In this document: positions 6,325 to 13,195 of the stretch, piece after piece
Layout: every line of letters starts with the position of its first letter
Position numbering within the stretch: the first letter of the stretch is position 1
From: JALSIF01 sp026981635 [NCBI: bacterium]
GTDB taxonomy: Bacteria > 4484-113 > JALSIF01
Length of the DNA: 13,195 bases
Assembly (NCBI GenBank): GCA_026981635.1
Contig: JALSIF010000235.1
Span: 1-13,195 of the forward strand
Direction of reading: 5' to 3'
The notes under the pieces: generated by a model
Database searches by the model: none
What the model was told of the DNA's origin: nothing
Seen by the model: only the letters and a program-made list of their open reading frames with translations
Translations under genes and position numbers: made by a program

Positions 6325-7344
6325 GTGGAGTTGCTTCGGGAGCTAAGTGAGCTGCACGGTGTGCCCGGTCGGGAGGAGGAGGTAAGGGAGTTTATCCGCT
6401 CCAAGGTGGAGGGCCTGGTGGATGAGATTGAGGTGGACCCGCTGGGCAACCTCATCTGCCGCAAGCACCCATCGGGAGGAAGCGATGAGCGGGTGATGGT
6501 GGCTTGCCACATGGATGAGATCGGCTTCTATGTGCGGGCGATTGACAAGCGGGGGTTTCTTCGCCTCCATCCGGTGGGTGGGTTTGACCCCAGAAACCTT
6601 TTTGCCCGCCGGGTGGTGGTAAAGACCAGGAGTGGCAAGCTGGTGGGGACGCTAAACCCCCAGGTCCCGCCGGTTCACCTCTCCACCGAGGGCGAGCGGC
6701 GCAAGGTCCCCCAGCTCAAAGACTTTTACGTTGACCTGGGCATGAGCGCCGAGCAGGTGAGGGCGCTGGTGCAGGTGGGCGACCCGGTCACCCTGGCGCA
6801 GAGCTTTGCCCAAGTGGGGGAGCTCTGGTCGGGCAAGGCGATGGACAACCGGGCCGCTTGCTGGGTGGGCATCCGTCTGCTGGAGTCCCTTGAAGGGCTC
6901 ACCCGGGAGCTGGCGGTGGTCTTTACCACCCAAGAGGAGGTGGGCCTGAGGGGGGCGATGACCTCGGCCTTTCGGGTGGGGCCGGACATCGCCATTGCGG
7001 TGGATGTGACCCTGGCCTACGATACCCCGGGGGTGGACGAGGACGACCGCATCGCCTCCCTGGGCAAGGGGGTGTGCATCAAGATCGCCGACAGTGCCTC
7101 CATCTCCGACCGGGAGCTGGTTGACCACTTCATCCAGCTTGCCGAGCGAAACGAGATTGACTATCAGGTTGAGGTGCTGCCCCGCGGAGGGACGGATGCG
7201 GGGGCCATGCAGCGCATCCGGGGAGGTGCCAAGACCATCACCCTCTCCATCCCCACCCGCTACATCCACACGGTAGTGGAGTGCATCCACCCGGATGACC
7301 TGCGCGGCTGCCTGGCCCTGCTTAAAGCCTATTTGGAGAGTTAG
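6325..7344 (+). CDS. M42 family metallo-aminopeptidase (TET/FrvX-like)
   Basis: The 339-residue product has the length and motifs of the M42 (tetrahedral aminopeptidase, YsdC/FrvX) family. These are cytoplasmic, usually dodecameric enzymes with two metal ions that remove N-terminal residues from peptides. Counting from GTG 6325, expected metal ligands and catalytic residues are present: H62 with D64 (ACHMDEIG), D174 (KAMDNRA), E204-E205 (TTQEEVGLRGA), D227 (AVDVTLAYD) and H315 (RYIHTVVE). The segment between 62 and 174 would hold the family's inserted oligomerisation domain. Substrate preference cannot be read from the sequence. M42 proteins are sometimes mislabelled endoglucanases (CelM); nothing here supports that, despite the glycan locus next door. 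It has its own upstream motif and leader, and ends at a strong terminator, so it is probably monocistronic. Confidence 0.9.
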   Translation: MELLRELSELHGVPGREEEVREFIRSKVEGLVDEIEVDPLGNLICRKHPSGGSDERVMVACHMDEIGFYVRAIDKRGFLRLHPVGGFDPRNLFARRVVVKTRSGKLVGTLNPQVPPVHLSTEGERRKVPQLKDFYVDLGMSAEQVRALVQVGDPVTLAQSFAQVGELWSGKAMDNRAACWVGIRLLESLEGLTRELAVVFTTQEEVGLRGAMTSAFRVGPDIAIAVDVTLAYDTPGVDEDDRIASLGKGVCIKIADSASISDRELVDHFIQLAERNEIDYQVEVLPRGGTDAGAMQRIRGGAKTITLSIPTRYIHTVVECIHPDDLRGCLALLKAYLES

Positions 7345-7372
7345 ACGGCTTCAATCACTTCAAAAATGGGAA

Positions 7373-7409
7373 GGGGGCCTGCCTAAATCAGCAGGCCCCC
7401 GCTTATTTT
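7373..7409. terminator. Bidirectional intrinsic terminator between convergent genes
   Basis: GGGGGCCTGC (7373-7382) and GCAGGCCCCC (7391-7400) form a perfect ten-base-pair stem with the eight-base loop CTAAATCA. On the + strand it is followed by GCTTATTTT, ending the M42 peptidase transcript. On the - strand the flank reads TTCCCATTTTT, so it can also end the leftward lipoprotein transcript. It lies 28 bases after one stop codon and 27 bases beyond the other. Confidence 0.88.
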
Positions 7410-7436
7410 CTACTAAGGATCGGGCTGGGTTTGGGA

Positions 7437-8882
7437 TCAGCTGGGCGGGCCGGTCTCCGTCTGGAACCAGAGCTCGTTGGAGATGCTTACGAAGCCCTGG
7501 GGGTTGCACTGATCGTCAAAGGAGAAGTTGGCCGGGTCGCCCTGGTAGGCAACCACCTTGAAGGAGGCGATGGAGGGGTCGGAGACGCCGTTCAGTTGGC
7601 CCGGGGTGGTGTCGTCAAAGCCGTTTCCGGTGCCCAGCTTGAAGAAGGTGGGACAGAGGTCAAAGTTGACCTCGCTGGTCACCTCGGTGCCCGGCTGCTT
7701 GTCGGAGGTGGTCCAGACGGAGAACTGGAAGGGGAAGTCGGAACCGTCGGCGGCAAAGACGTAGGCGTTGTCAAAGCTGCCCGCGGTCTCGGGGCTGCCC
7801 GGGTCCTGGGGGGAGAGGCTGGGGGATTCCAGGAAGAGGAAGAGGCTTACCGGAGCACCCAGAAGGTCCAGCACCGGACTGGCATGGCTGGGGTCGGGAG
7901 TGCCCGCTGCCATGGGTACAACCTGAATGTAGCGGTTGGCCGGGTCAAGGGCACCCATGGGAGGTGGGAAGGAGTAGGCGGCAAAACCCAGCGCATCGGC
8001 AAAGGAGTCAACCGGCAGGCTGAGGGTGTCGGTGGTGGTGGAGCTGTTTAGTGCAGGAATGGAAAAGCTGTCTACCACCGTGGTAGGTGGATCAGTGTCT
8101 CCCTGAAGGATCTGGTAGGCGTCCACAAACTGGCCGAAGTTGCTCACTACGATGGTGGCGTCATTGAAGCCGATGTCGCCACTGTTGTCGTAGTCCACAG
8201 GCGGGGGAGCCTGACCGGCTCCCAGACCGGCGGGCAGGCCGAAGTTGGAGACCAGCAGGGTCATGTCGTTGAAGCCCACGTCGTGGCTCTGGTCTCCGTC
8301 GCCCTTGAGCCGCTCAGAGAACTTCACCCTCCCTGCGCCGCTGTCAAAGACCAGGCCGTCAAACTCGCCACTATACTCCACGTTGGGAGCACCCAAGGCG
8401 CTGAAGCTCTTTACAGCACGGCGGGGCTCAAAGCGGATCCGCACCTCCACCCCGGCAGGCAGAGGATCCAGCCGGGGGCGAGCGATGCCCACCGCCGCCA
8501 CCCCGGGGACCGGTTCGGTGGCCAGCACCACCATACCCTCGGTACCACTGAGGTCAAAGACCGGCTCCATCTCGGGCACCGGCTGCTTGACTACCGCGTA
8601 GAGGTGGGTAGTGGGCTGGCGGGTGCGAAGGAGAACTTCTCCTCCCTCTTCACTTAGCTCAATCTCTGGAGGAAGACTGGAGAGGGGGTTGCCCTCCAGG
8701 TCAAAGGCCACCACCTCAAGTCCCTCTGGGGGGGCAAAAAGGATGTCCTGCAGGGTAAGACCCGAGGGGGTGGCTCCACCATTCTCACCGACCTTTCCCT
8801 CCCGGGCCGATCCGCCACAGGAGGAGACCAACAGGGCGAAACCGAAAAGAATCGCCCCCACCAAGAAAGCTCTCGTTCTCAT
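7437..8882 (-). CDS. Lipoprotein with two dockerin/EF-hand-like repeats
   Basis: This 481-residue protein begins with a lipoprotein signal: a hydrophobic stretch then LVSSC-G, with C22 as the predicted lipidated cysteine, so the mature protein should be membrane-anchored outside the cytoplasm. Residues about 40-190 look like beta-rich extracellular domain sequence with no motif I can name. Residues 195-250 hold two tandem dockerin-type repeats: DGDQSHDVGFND followed by VSNFG, and DYDNSGDIGFND followed by VSNFG. Each has Asp/Asn/Ser at calcium-loop spacing. The C-terminal half (about 255-481) is rich in Ser, Thr, Pro, Asp and aromatic residues, with two cysteines (C410 and C449) that could pair. 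Function is unknown; calcium-stabilised adhesion or a surface structural role is possible. It follows the 2-oxoacid dehydrogenase genes on the same strand but is unrelated in theme. Confidence 0.75.
   Translation of the reverse strand: MRTRAFLVGAILFGFALLVSSCGGSAREGKVGENGGATPSGLTLQDILFAPPEGLEVVAFDLEGNPLSSLPPEIELSEEGGEVLLRTRQPTTHLYAVVKQPVPEMEPVFDLSGTEGMVVLATEPVPGVAAVGIARPRLDPLPAGVEVRIRFEPRRAVKSFSALGAPNVEYSGEFDGLVFDSGAGRVKFSERLKGDGDQSHDVGFNDMTLLVSNFGLPAGLGAGQAPPPVDYDNSGDIGFNDATIVVSNFGQFVDAYQILQGDTDPPTTVVDSFSIPALNSSTTTDTLSLPVDSFADALGFAAYSFPPPMGALDPANRYIQVVPMAAGTPDPSHASPVLDLLGAPVSLFLFLESPSLSPQDPGSPETAGSFDNAYVFAADGSDFPFQFSVWTTSDKQPGTEVTSEVNFDLCPTFFKLGTGNGFDDTTPGQLNGVSDPSIASFKVVAYQGDPANFSFDDQCNPQGFVSISNELWFQTETGPPS
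8133..8300 (-). repeat. Coding region of the tandem dockerin-like calcium-binding repeats
   Basis: This segment encodes residues 195-250 of the lipoprotein. The two copies share the consensus D-x-D-x-S-x-D-x-GFND-x-T-x-x-VSNFG (the second with N-S-G in the loop). They are separated by a Pro/Gly/Ala-rich spacer containing AGQAPPP. In dockerin type I and related EF-hand-like repeats, the Asp at positions 1, 3, 5, 7/8 and 12 bind calcium. Here D195, D197, S199, D201 and D206, and D230, D232, S234, D236 and D241 fall in that pattern. The pair sits inside the protein, not at its C-terminus. Confidence 0.65.
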
Positions 8883-8929
8883 GGTCCCTACCTACCTTCC
8901 CTTGGTCTATTTCCGATTGTAGAGGGCCT

Positions 8930-8953
8930 ATTATACCCACGATGGGATTTATA
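8930..8953 (-). promoter_or_regulatory. Candidate weak promoter for the lipoprotein gene
   Basis: On the - strand, a perfect TATAAT (complement of 8930-8935) sits about 47 bases upstream of the lipoprotein start, and a second TATAAA (complement of 8948-8953) lies just before it. No TTGACA-like -35 is apparent at 16-18 bases from either. No terminator is seen between the dihydrolipoyl dehydrogenase stop and this gene, so read-through from the upstream operon is also possible. Confidence 0.35.
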
Positions 8954-8954
8954 C

Positions 8955-10367
8955 CTATCTGTTTATTGCGTGGATCATCTTGCCATCCACCCCCAGGGCG
9001 GCCTCGTGGACCGCTTCGCCCAGGGTGGGGTGGATGCGCACTGCCGCCTGGAAGTCCTCACAGGAGGCGCCAAACAGCAGGGCCATGGTGGCCTCGTTGA
9101 TCAGGTCGGAGGCGTGGGGGCCGATGATGTGGACCCCCAGAAGCTCGTCGGTCTTGGCGTCGCCGATCACCTTTACGAAGCCGTCTGCCTCGCCCAGGGA
9201 GAGGGCGCGGCCGTTGGCGCCGAAGGAGAACTTGCCGGTCTTTATCTCATGGCCCTTCTCCTTGGCCTCCTCCTCGGTCATTCCCACGTAGGCGATCTCG
9301 GGGAAGGTGAAGACGGCGGCAGGGACGGTGAAGTCAAAGTGGGCCCAGTTGCCGGCAAGCTTCTCGGCTAGCTGATATCCCTCGTGGCTGGCCTTGTGGG
9401 CCAGCATGGCCCCGCCGATCACATCACCGATGGCGTAGATGTGGGGCTGGGAGGTGGTGAGGTGTTCGTCCACCACCACAAAACCCTTCTCGTCCACCTT
9501 GACCCCGGCCCGGTCTAGGGCCAGGTCCTCGGTGTTTGGCACCCGGCCCACCGCCACCAGCACCTTGTCAAAGCTTTCGCTGCCGGCAAAGCCGCCCTCG
9601 GCGGCCGGCTCCATGGTCACTTTGACACCTTTGCTGGTGGTCTTTACCTGGGTAACCTTGGTGTTGGTGCGGATCTCAATCCCTTGGCGCTTGAAGAGCT
9701 TGGCCGCCTCCTTGCGGATGTCCTGGTCAAGGGTGGCAAGGATCTCAGGGAGGAACTCCACCACCACCACCTCGGCGCCCAGGGCGTTATAGACCGAGCC
9801 CAGCTCCATGCCGATGTAGCCGCCTCCGATCACCAGCAGGCGCTGAGGAAAGTCGGTGGGGTCGATCCCCTCGTCGCTGGAGATCACCCGCTTGCCGTCA
9901 ATACCTAATCCGGGCAGGGTGCGGTAGGTGGAGCCGGTGGCAACGACGAACTTCTCCGCAGTGATCCGCTGGCTCTTCCCCTCCGGGGTGGTTATCTCCA
10001 GGGTGTGGGGGTCAACAAAGCTTGCCGCGCCAAAGATGAGGTCGGCCCCGTTCTTCTCCAGGAGAAGCTTCACCCCGCCGGTGAGGCGCTTTACGATGTT
10101 TAGCTTGTGCTGGTTTAGCTTCTTAAGGTCAACCTTGACCTCTCCCACCACGATCCCCTGCTCGGGGGCCACCTCCTTTATGTGGTGGTAGAGGTGGCTT
10201 GCGTCAAGCAGCACCTTGGAGGGGATGCAGCCCACATTGAGGCAGGTTCCGCCCCAGTACTGCTTTTCCACCACGGCGCACTTTAGGCCCAGCTGGGCGA
10301 GGCGGATGCCGCAGACATATCCTCCGGGACCGGCGCCAATCACCACCACCTGATAGTCAAATGCCAT
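8955..10367 (-). CDS. lpdA: Dihydrolipoyl dehydrogenase (E3 of 2-oxoacid dehydrogenase complex)
   Basis: This 470-residue flavoprotein reoxidises the dihydrolipoyl groups of E2 and passes electrons through FAD and a redox disulfide to NAD+. The FAD-binding motif GAGPGGY is at 11-17, the active disulfide C42/C47 in GGTCLNVGCIPSK, the NAD-binding GGGYIGMELG at 181-190, a second FAD motif in IYAIGDVIGG, and the C-terminal catalytic His-Glu pair H446/E451 in HPTLGE. The last motif comes from the partner subunit of the homodimer. Length and motif order are typical. GAGGTGA lies a few bases upstream of the ATG. It is the last of four consecutive complex genes, 65 bases after the E2 stop, and is presumably co-transcribed with them. 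A dedicated E3 in the operon suggests stoichiometric supply to this complex, though E3 is often shared by several complexes. Confidence 0.95.
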   Translation of the reverse strand: MAFDYQVVVIGAGPGGYVCGIRLAQLGLKCAVVEKQYWGGTCLNVGCIPSKVLLDASHLYHHIKEVAPEQGIVVGEVKVDLKKLNQHKLNIVKRLTGGVKLLLEKNGADLIFGAASFVDPHTLEITTPEGKSQRITAEKFVVATGSTYRTLPGLGIDGKRVISSDEGIDPTDFPQRLLVIGGGYIGMELGSVYNALGAEVVVVEFLPEILATLDQDIRKEAAKLFKRQGIEIRTNTKVTQVKTTSKGVKVTMEPAAEGGFAGSESFDKVLVAVGRVPNTEDLALDRAGVKVDEKGFVVVDEHLTTSQPHIYAIGDVIGGAMLAHKASHEGYQLAEKLAGNWAHFDFTVPAAVFTFPEIAYVGMTEEEAKEKGHEIKTGKFSFGANGRALSLGEADGFVKVIGDAKTDELLGVHIIGPHASDLINEATMALLFGASCEDFQAAVRIHPTLGEAVHEAALGVDGKMIHAINR

Positions 10368-10432
10368 CGGAGTTCACCTCGGTCAGATCAAGAATTCCCA
10401 CTTCCTCCGACCCTCGGTAGCCCGGTGGGCGG

Positions 10433-11914
10433 CTAGATCTGAAGCAGCATCCACTCGGGGTTCTCCAGCTGCTCCACGATGTAGGCGTTGAACTCCACCG
10501 CATAGACCCCATCAATCAGGCGGTGGTCAAAGGCCACCGTGAGGTAGACCATGTCGCGCACCACGATCTGGCCGCTCTCGTCCACCACCGGGCGCTTCTT
10601 GATGTTGTGGACGCCGAGTATTCCCACCTCGGGGTAGTTGATGACCGGGCAGCTGATCAGGGTGCCGAAGCCGCCGGCGTTGGTGATGGTGAAGGTGCCC
10701 CCTTGCAGGTCGTCCAGGGTGAGCTCGCGGTTTCTGGCCCGTTCGGCAAGCTCGGCCACCTCCTGGCTTAGCTCCACGATGGACTTGCGGTCGGCGTCCT
10801 TGATGTTGGGCACCACCAGGCCGTCGTCGGTGTTTACCGCGATGCCGATGTTGTAGTACTTCTTAAGAATTGCCTCGGAGTGGTCGTCGGTGATGGAGGC
10901 GTTGAAGTAGGGGAACTTCTTGAGGGCGGCCACCACCGCCTTGATGAAGAAGGCCATGTAGGTGAGCTTGACCCCGTAGCGGGCCTGGAACTCCTCCTTG
11001 TACTTCTCCCTAAGTGCCACCAGCTTGGTGAGGTCGGCCTCCTGGATGTCGTAGGTGTGGGCGGCGGTGTTCTTGGACTGCTGCATGCGGTCGGCGATGG
11101 TCTTTCTGATGCGGGGGAGCTTCACCCGCTCCTCAGGGCCATACTCGCCGGTGACCAGCACGCCCAGCCGCTCGGGCACCACCTGCTCCTTGGCGGGGGC
11201 GGCGGGAGCGGCGGCGGGGGTGGGGGCGCCCACCTGATACTTCTCAACCTCGCCCGCCTCAATGATGCGCTCAATGTCCACCTTACGAATGCGGCCGCCC
11301 CGGCCGGTCCCCTGGATCTTGGCCGGGTCCAGGTTGTACTGCTCAATCAGCCGGCGCACCGCGGGGCTTAGGAAGGTGGCCTTGGCCCCGTCGCCCGCAG
11401 CGGGGGCGGCCGGAGGCGGCGGAGGCGGTGGGGCCTCCTCCTTCTTCTCCTCCTCGGCAAACTTGGAGAAGTCCACCTCAATTACCTCGCCGACGGTGGT
11501 TGCGGCATACCCTCCCAGGTCCTCGTCCACCTCGCGGGGGATGCCGCCGGCGGGGGCCTCCTGCTTGGCCTCCTGATCGCCGGCGCCCGCCTCCATGTAG
11601 GAGGTGTCAATGGGAGCCGAGCTCGCCTCCGCCCCCATCTCGCCGGGCTTGATGGAGCCAGGCTCGTACTCCTCGCCCTCGCGGGCTATCACCCCGATGA
11701 TCTGCTTTACGTTGACCACCTCGCCTTCCTTGGCGAACTTCTCCACCAACACTCCTGAGGCGGGCGAGGGGACCTCCATCTCAATTTTGTCGGTCTCAAT
11801 GGTGACGATGGGCTCGTCCATCTCCACCTTGTCGCCCACCTCTTTGAACCACTTGCCGATCTCGCCCTCAACTACCGACTCGCCAAGTTCGGGCACGATG
11901 ACCTTTACAGGCAT
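10433..11914 (-). CDS. Dihydrolipoamide acyltransferase (E2 of 2-oxoacid dehydrogenase complex)
   Basis: This 493-residue core subunit transfers the acyl group from lipoamide to CoA. The single lipoyl domain spans 1-77 with the lipoylated lysine K43 in ETDKIEMEV. A long linker (78-180) follows, first acidic and Gly-rich, then a run of seven prolines and Ala/Pro. The peripheral-subunit-binding domain is at 181-220 (LSPAVRRLIEQ and GTGRGGRI), followed by another Ala/Pro linker (228-242). The catalytic domain runs from about 262 to the end with H464 and D468 in DHRLIDG. Trimers of this domain assemble the 24- or 60-mer core. The substrate is unresolved among pyruvate, branched-chain 2-oxoacid and 2-oxoglutarate types; the E1-alpha/E1-beta layout makes 2-oxoglutarate less likely. 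AAGGAG lies nine bases before the ATG. The longer linker explains a length above the family's common range of about 400-440. Confidence 0.92.
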   Translation of the reverse strand: MPVKVIVPELGESVVEGEIGKWFKEVGDKVEMDEPIVTIETDKIEMEVPSPASGVLVEKFAKEGEVVNVKQIIGVIAREGEEYEPGSIKPGEMGAEASSAPIDTSYMEAGAGDQEAKQEAPAGGIPREVDEDLGGYAATTVGEVIEVDFSKFAEEEKKEEAPPPPPPPAAPAAGDGAKATFLSPAVRRLIEQYNLDPAKIQGTGRGGRIRKVDIERIIEAGEVEKYQVGAPTPAAAPAAPAKEQVVPERLGVLVTGEYGPEERVKLPRIRKTIADRMQQSKNTAAHTYDIQEADLTKLVALREKYKEEFQARYGVKLTYMAFFIKAVVAALKKFPYFNASITDDHSEAILKKYYNIGIAVNTDDGLVVPNIKDADRKSIVELSQEVAELAERARNRELTLDDLQGGTFTITNAGGFGTLISCPVINYPEVGILGVHNIKKRPVVDESGQIVVRDMVYLTVAFDHRLIDGVYAVEFNAYIVEQLENPEWMLLQI

Positions 11915-11992
11915 GGCTCCTCACTCCTTATTTTTCAAGTCCTCGCCCCACCGCTCCGCCGGCGGGGGGCCGTGAGCTGGCCGGTTCCTGAA

Positions 11993-12979
11993 TCAATACT
12001 CAAAGAGCTGCTTGGCCTCCTGGTAGATCCGCTCCACGCTGGGCAGGTAGAGCTGTTCCATCTTGGGGTGGAAGGGGACCGGGGTGTCGGGGGCGGCCAC
12101 CCTCACCACCGGGCCGTCCAGGTAGTCCCAGCACTCCTCCACGATGGCGGAGGCGATCTCGCCGCCGATGCCGCCGTACTTGGGCGCCTCGTGGACTACC
12201 ATAGCCTTGCCGGTCTTCTTTACCGACTCCACGATGGTCTCCATGTCCAGGGGCAGCAGGGTGCGAAGGTCCACCACCTCAACGTCGATCCCCTCCTCCC
12301 TTAGCTTCATTGCCGCCTGCATGGAGCGGTGGAACATGAGCCCAAAGGAGAAGATGGAGAGGTGCCTTCCGGGCTTCTTCACGTCGGCCTTGCCGATGGG
12401 GACCACGAAGTCATCGTCGGGCACCGGCTCCTTGATGGTCCGGTAGAGCTTCTTGTGCTCAAAGTAGAGGACAGGGTTATTGTCGCGGATGGCCGCCTTG
12501 AGCAGGCCCTTGGCGTCGTAGGGGGTGGAGGGGACCACCACCTTGAGGCCGGCCACGTGGCAGTACCAGGCCTCGTTGGACTGGGAGTGGTACATGCCGC
12601 CTCCCACGTCGCCGCCGTAGGGGCAGCGGATGGTGATGGGGACCGGCCAGGTGCCGCCGGTGCGGTAGTAGATCTTGGCCGCCTGCTGGCAGATCTGGTC
12701 GTGGGCCCCGCCGATGAAGTCGGCAAACTGGATCTCGGCGATGGGCCGCATCCCCATCAGCGCCGCCCCGGTGGCGATGCCCACGATGGCGCTCTCCGAG
12801 ATGGGGGTGTCCAGGCAGCGGTAGAAGCCGAACTCGTCCATCAGGCCCTTGGTGGCCTTGAAGACGCCGCCGTAGAGCCCCACGTCCTCGCCCAGCACGA
12901 AGACGTTCTCGTCGCGCTGCATCTCCTCGCGCTGGGCCTCAATGATGGCGTCGATGTAGGTGATCTTTCTCATCCCCAT
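11993..12979 (-). CDS. 2-oxoacid dehydrogenase E1 component, beta subunit
   Basis: This 328-residue subunit pairs with E1-alpha to form the thiamine-diphosphate-dependent alpha2beta2 decarboxylase. The beta subunit supplies E62 of DTPISES, expected to activate the cofactor. GEDVG (30-34), YHSQSNEAW (130-138, with H131) and the C-terminal transketolase-type domain (DLRTLLPLD, VVHEAPKYGG) are visible. The run PSTPYDAKGLLKAAIRD and the FEHKKLYR motif are like branched-chain 2-oxoacid and pyruvate/acetoin E1-beta proteins; I lean slightly to branched-chain but would not assign it. The length is normal. AAGGAG (complement of 12990-12995) stands ten bases before ATG 12979; ATG 12973 is a possible alternative. 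It follows the E1-alpha gene by 63 bases and precedes E2 by 78 bases with no clear terminator in between, consistent with one operon. Confidence 0.93.
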   Translation of the reverse strand: MGMRKITYIDAIIEAQREEMQRDENVFVLGEDVGLYGGVFKATKGLMDEFGFYRCLDTPISESAIVGIATGAALMGMRPIAEIQFADFIGGAHDQICQQAAKIYYRTGGTWPVPITIRCPYGGDVGGGMYHSQSNEAWYCHVAGLKVVVPSTPYDAKGLLKAAIRDNNPVLYFEHKKLYRTIKEPVPDDDFVVPIGKADVKKPGRHLSIFSFGLMFHRSMQAAMKLREEGIDVEVVDLRTLLPLDMETIVESVKKTGKAMVVHEAPKYGGIGGEIASAIVEECWDYLDGPVVRVAAPDTPVPFHPKMEQLYLPSVERIYQEAKQLFEY

Positions 12980-13042
12980 GGCCTTTTTGCTCCTTATCCC
13001 TTCGGTGTCTAGTCCGCCTTGTCCTCGCTTGGGTTTTTTCCC

Positions 13043-13195
13043 CTAGTCGGCGTAGACCGACTGCTTGAGGTACTCCTCCGGGTCGGCGTCGGGCTGGGAG
13101 AGGGCCCACTCCGCCGCCTTGAGCACGTCCTTTTTGATCTTTTCGGTGAGCTCCTCAATCTCCTTCTGGCTCATGATCTTCTGCTTAACCAAGTA
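13043..13195 (-). CDS. 2-oxoacid dehydrogenase E1 component, alpha subunit (C-terminal 50 residues only)
   Basis: Reading leftward from the window edge, the frame encodes 50 residues and ends in TAG (complement of 13043-13045). It includes SQKEIEELTEKIKKDV, KAAEWALSQPDADPEEYL and the terminal VYAD. A helix of the form EEI..L...IK..V..A..WA followed by P-x-P-x-P-E-E and a Val-Tyr-Ala end is the usual C-terminus of E1-alpha. The position directly upstream of E1-beta confirms it. The N-terminal thiamine-diphosphate-binding part (GDG...N motif) lies outside the window, so catalytic residues cannot be checked. The operon promoter must also be to the right of the window. Confidence 0.85.
   Translation of the reverse strand, partial: YLVKQKIMSQKEIEELTEKIKKDVLKAAEWALSQPDADPEEYLKQSVYAD

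Noticed and set aside
6652-7290. Long - strand ORF of 212 codons opposite the M42 peptidase
   Set aside because: The + strand carries all M42 catalytic motifs; the antisense product is His/Gly/Leu-rich with no recognisable domain.
6325-7344. Endoglucanase (CelM) label for the M42 protein
   Set aside because: All recognisable motifs are those of M42 metallo-aminopeptidases; the glucanase name is a known misannotation of this family.
7431-8051. Long + strand ORF of 206 codons opposite the lipoprotein gene
   Set aside because: It is antisense to a lipoprotein with a clear lipobox and conserved repeats; its Gly/Val-rich composition is typical of a reverse-strand shadow in GC-rich DNA.
8072-8086. 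Near-perfect palindrome CTACCAC-C-GTGGTAG
   Set aside because: It lies inside the lipoprotein coding region and encodes ordinary residues (VVDSF region); a single copy with no promoter context is best explained by chance.
12329-13012. Long + strand ORF of 227 codons opposite E1-beta
   Set aside because: The - strand reads as a full-length E1-beta; the + strand product is a low-complexity Val/Asp/Gly/His shadow.
13029-13043. T-run flanked by GGG and CCC between E1-alpha and E1-beta, as a terminator
   Set aside because: On the transcribed (-) strand it reads GGG-AAAAAA-CCC with three-base arms and no following T-tract, and the flanking genes are clearly one operon.

Overview
This is a GC-rich bacterial window with tightly packed genes, frequent GTG starts and short overlaps between cistrons. 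A TolC-type outer-membrane channel, an HlyD-type periplasmic adaptor, Sec signal peptides and a lipoprotein point to a diderm (Gram-negative type) bacterium. Nothing here, such as an rRNA gene or a marker protein, allows a secure phylum assignment. The charge-rich proteins (Glu/Arg/Lys) would suit a thermophile, but that is only an impression.

Left part (1-6243, + strand): the tail of an unidentified gene is followed by five co-directional genes that read as one operon. They encode a zinc-ribbon (TackOD1-like) protein with a degenerate GGDEF domain, a processive family-2 glycosyltransferase, a secreted TIM-barrel protein resembling glycoside hydrolases, a TolC-like outer-membrane factor and an HlyD-like membrane-fusion protein. 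The best reading is a synthase-dependent exopolysaccharide system. The cytoplasmic regulator may sense c-di-GMP through a preserved RxxD I-site. The membrane synthase would make and extrude the glycan, the TIM-barrel protein would trim or edit it, and an HlyD/TolC conduit would carry it out instead of the usual BcsC/PgaA/AlgE-type porin. This is the most novel part of the window.

Middle (6244-8882): an M42 family metallo-aminopeptidase (+) has its own upstream region. That region shares a bipartite motif with the region upstream of the exopolysaccharide operon. The peptidase gene converges on a lipoprotein gene (-) carrying two tandem dockerin/EF-hand-like repeats, and a strong bidirectional hairpin terminator separates the two.

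Right part (8955-13195, - strand): a 2-oxoacid dehydrogenase operon is transcribed leftward in the order E1-alpha (only its C-terminus is in the window), E1-beta, E2 and E3 (dihydrolipoyl dehydrogenase). The substrate (pyruvate, branched-chain 2-oxoacid or other) cannot be fixed from sequence alone; the E1-beta has a branched-chain-like flavour. The lipoprotein gene lies just downstream on the same strand and may be co-transcribed or use its own weak promoter.

No tRNA, rRNA, CRISPR array, insertion sequence or phage gene was seen. No gene-free stretch exceeds 300 bases; the longest gap is about 130 bases, at 270-401.
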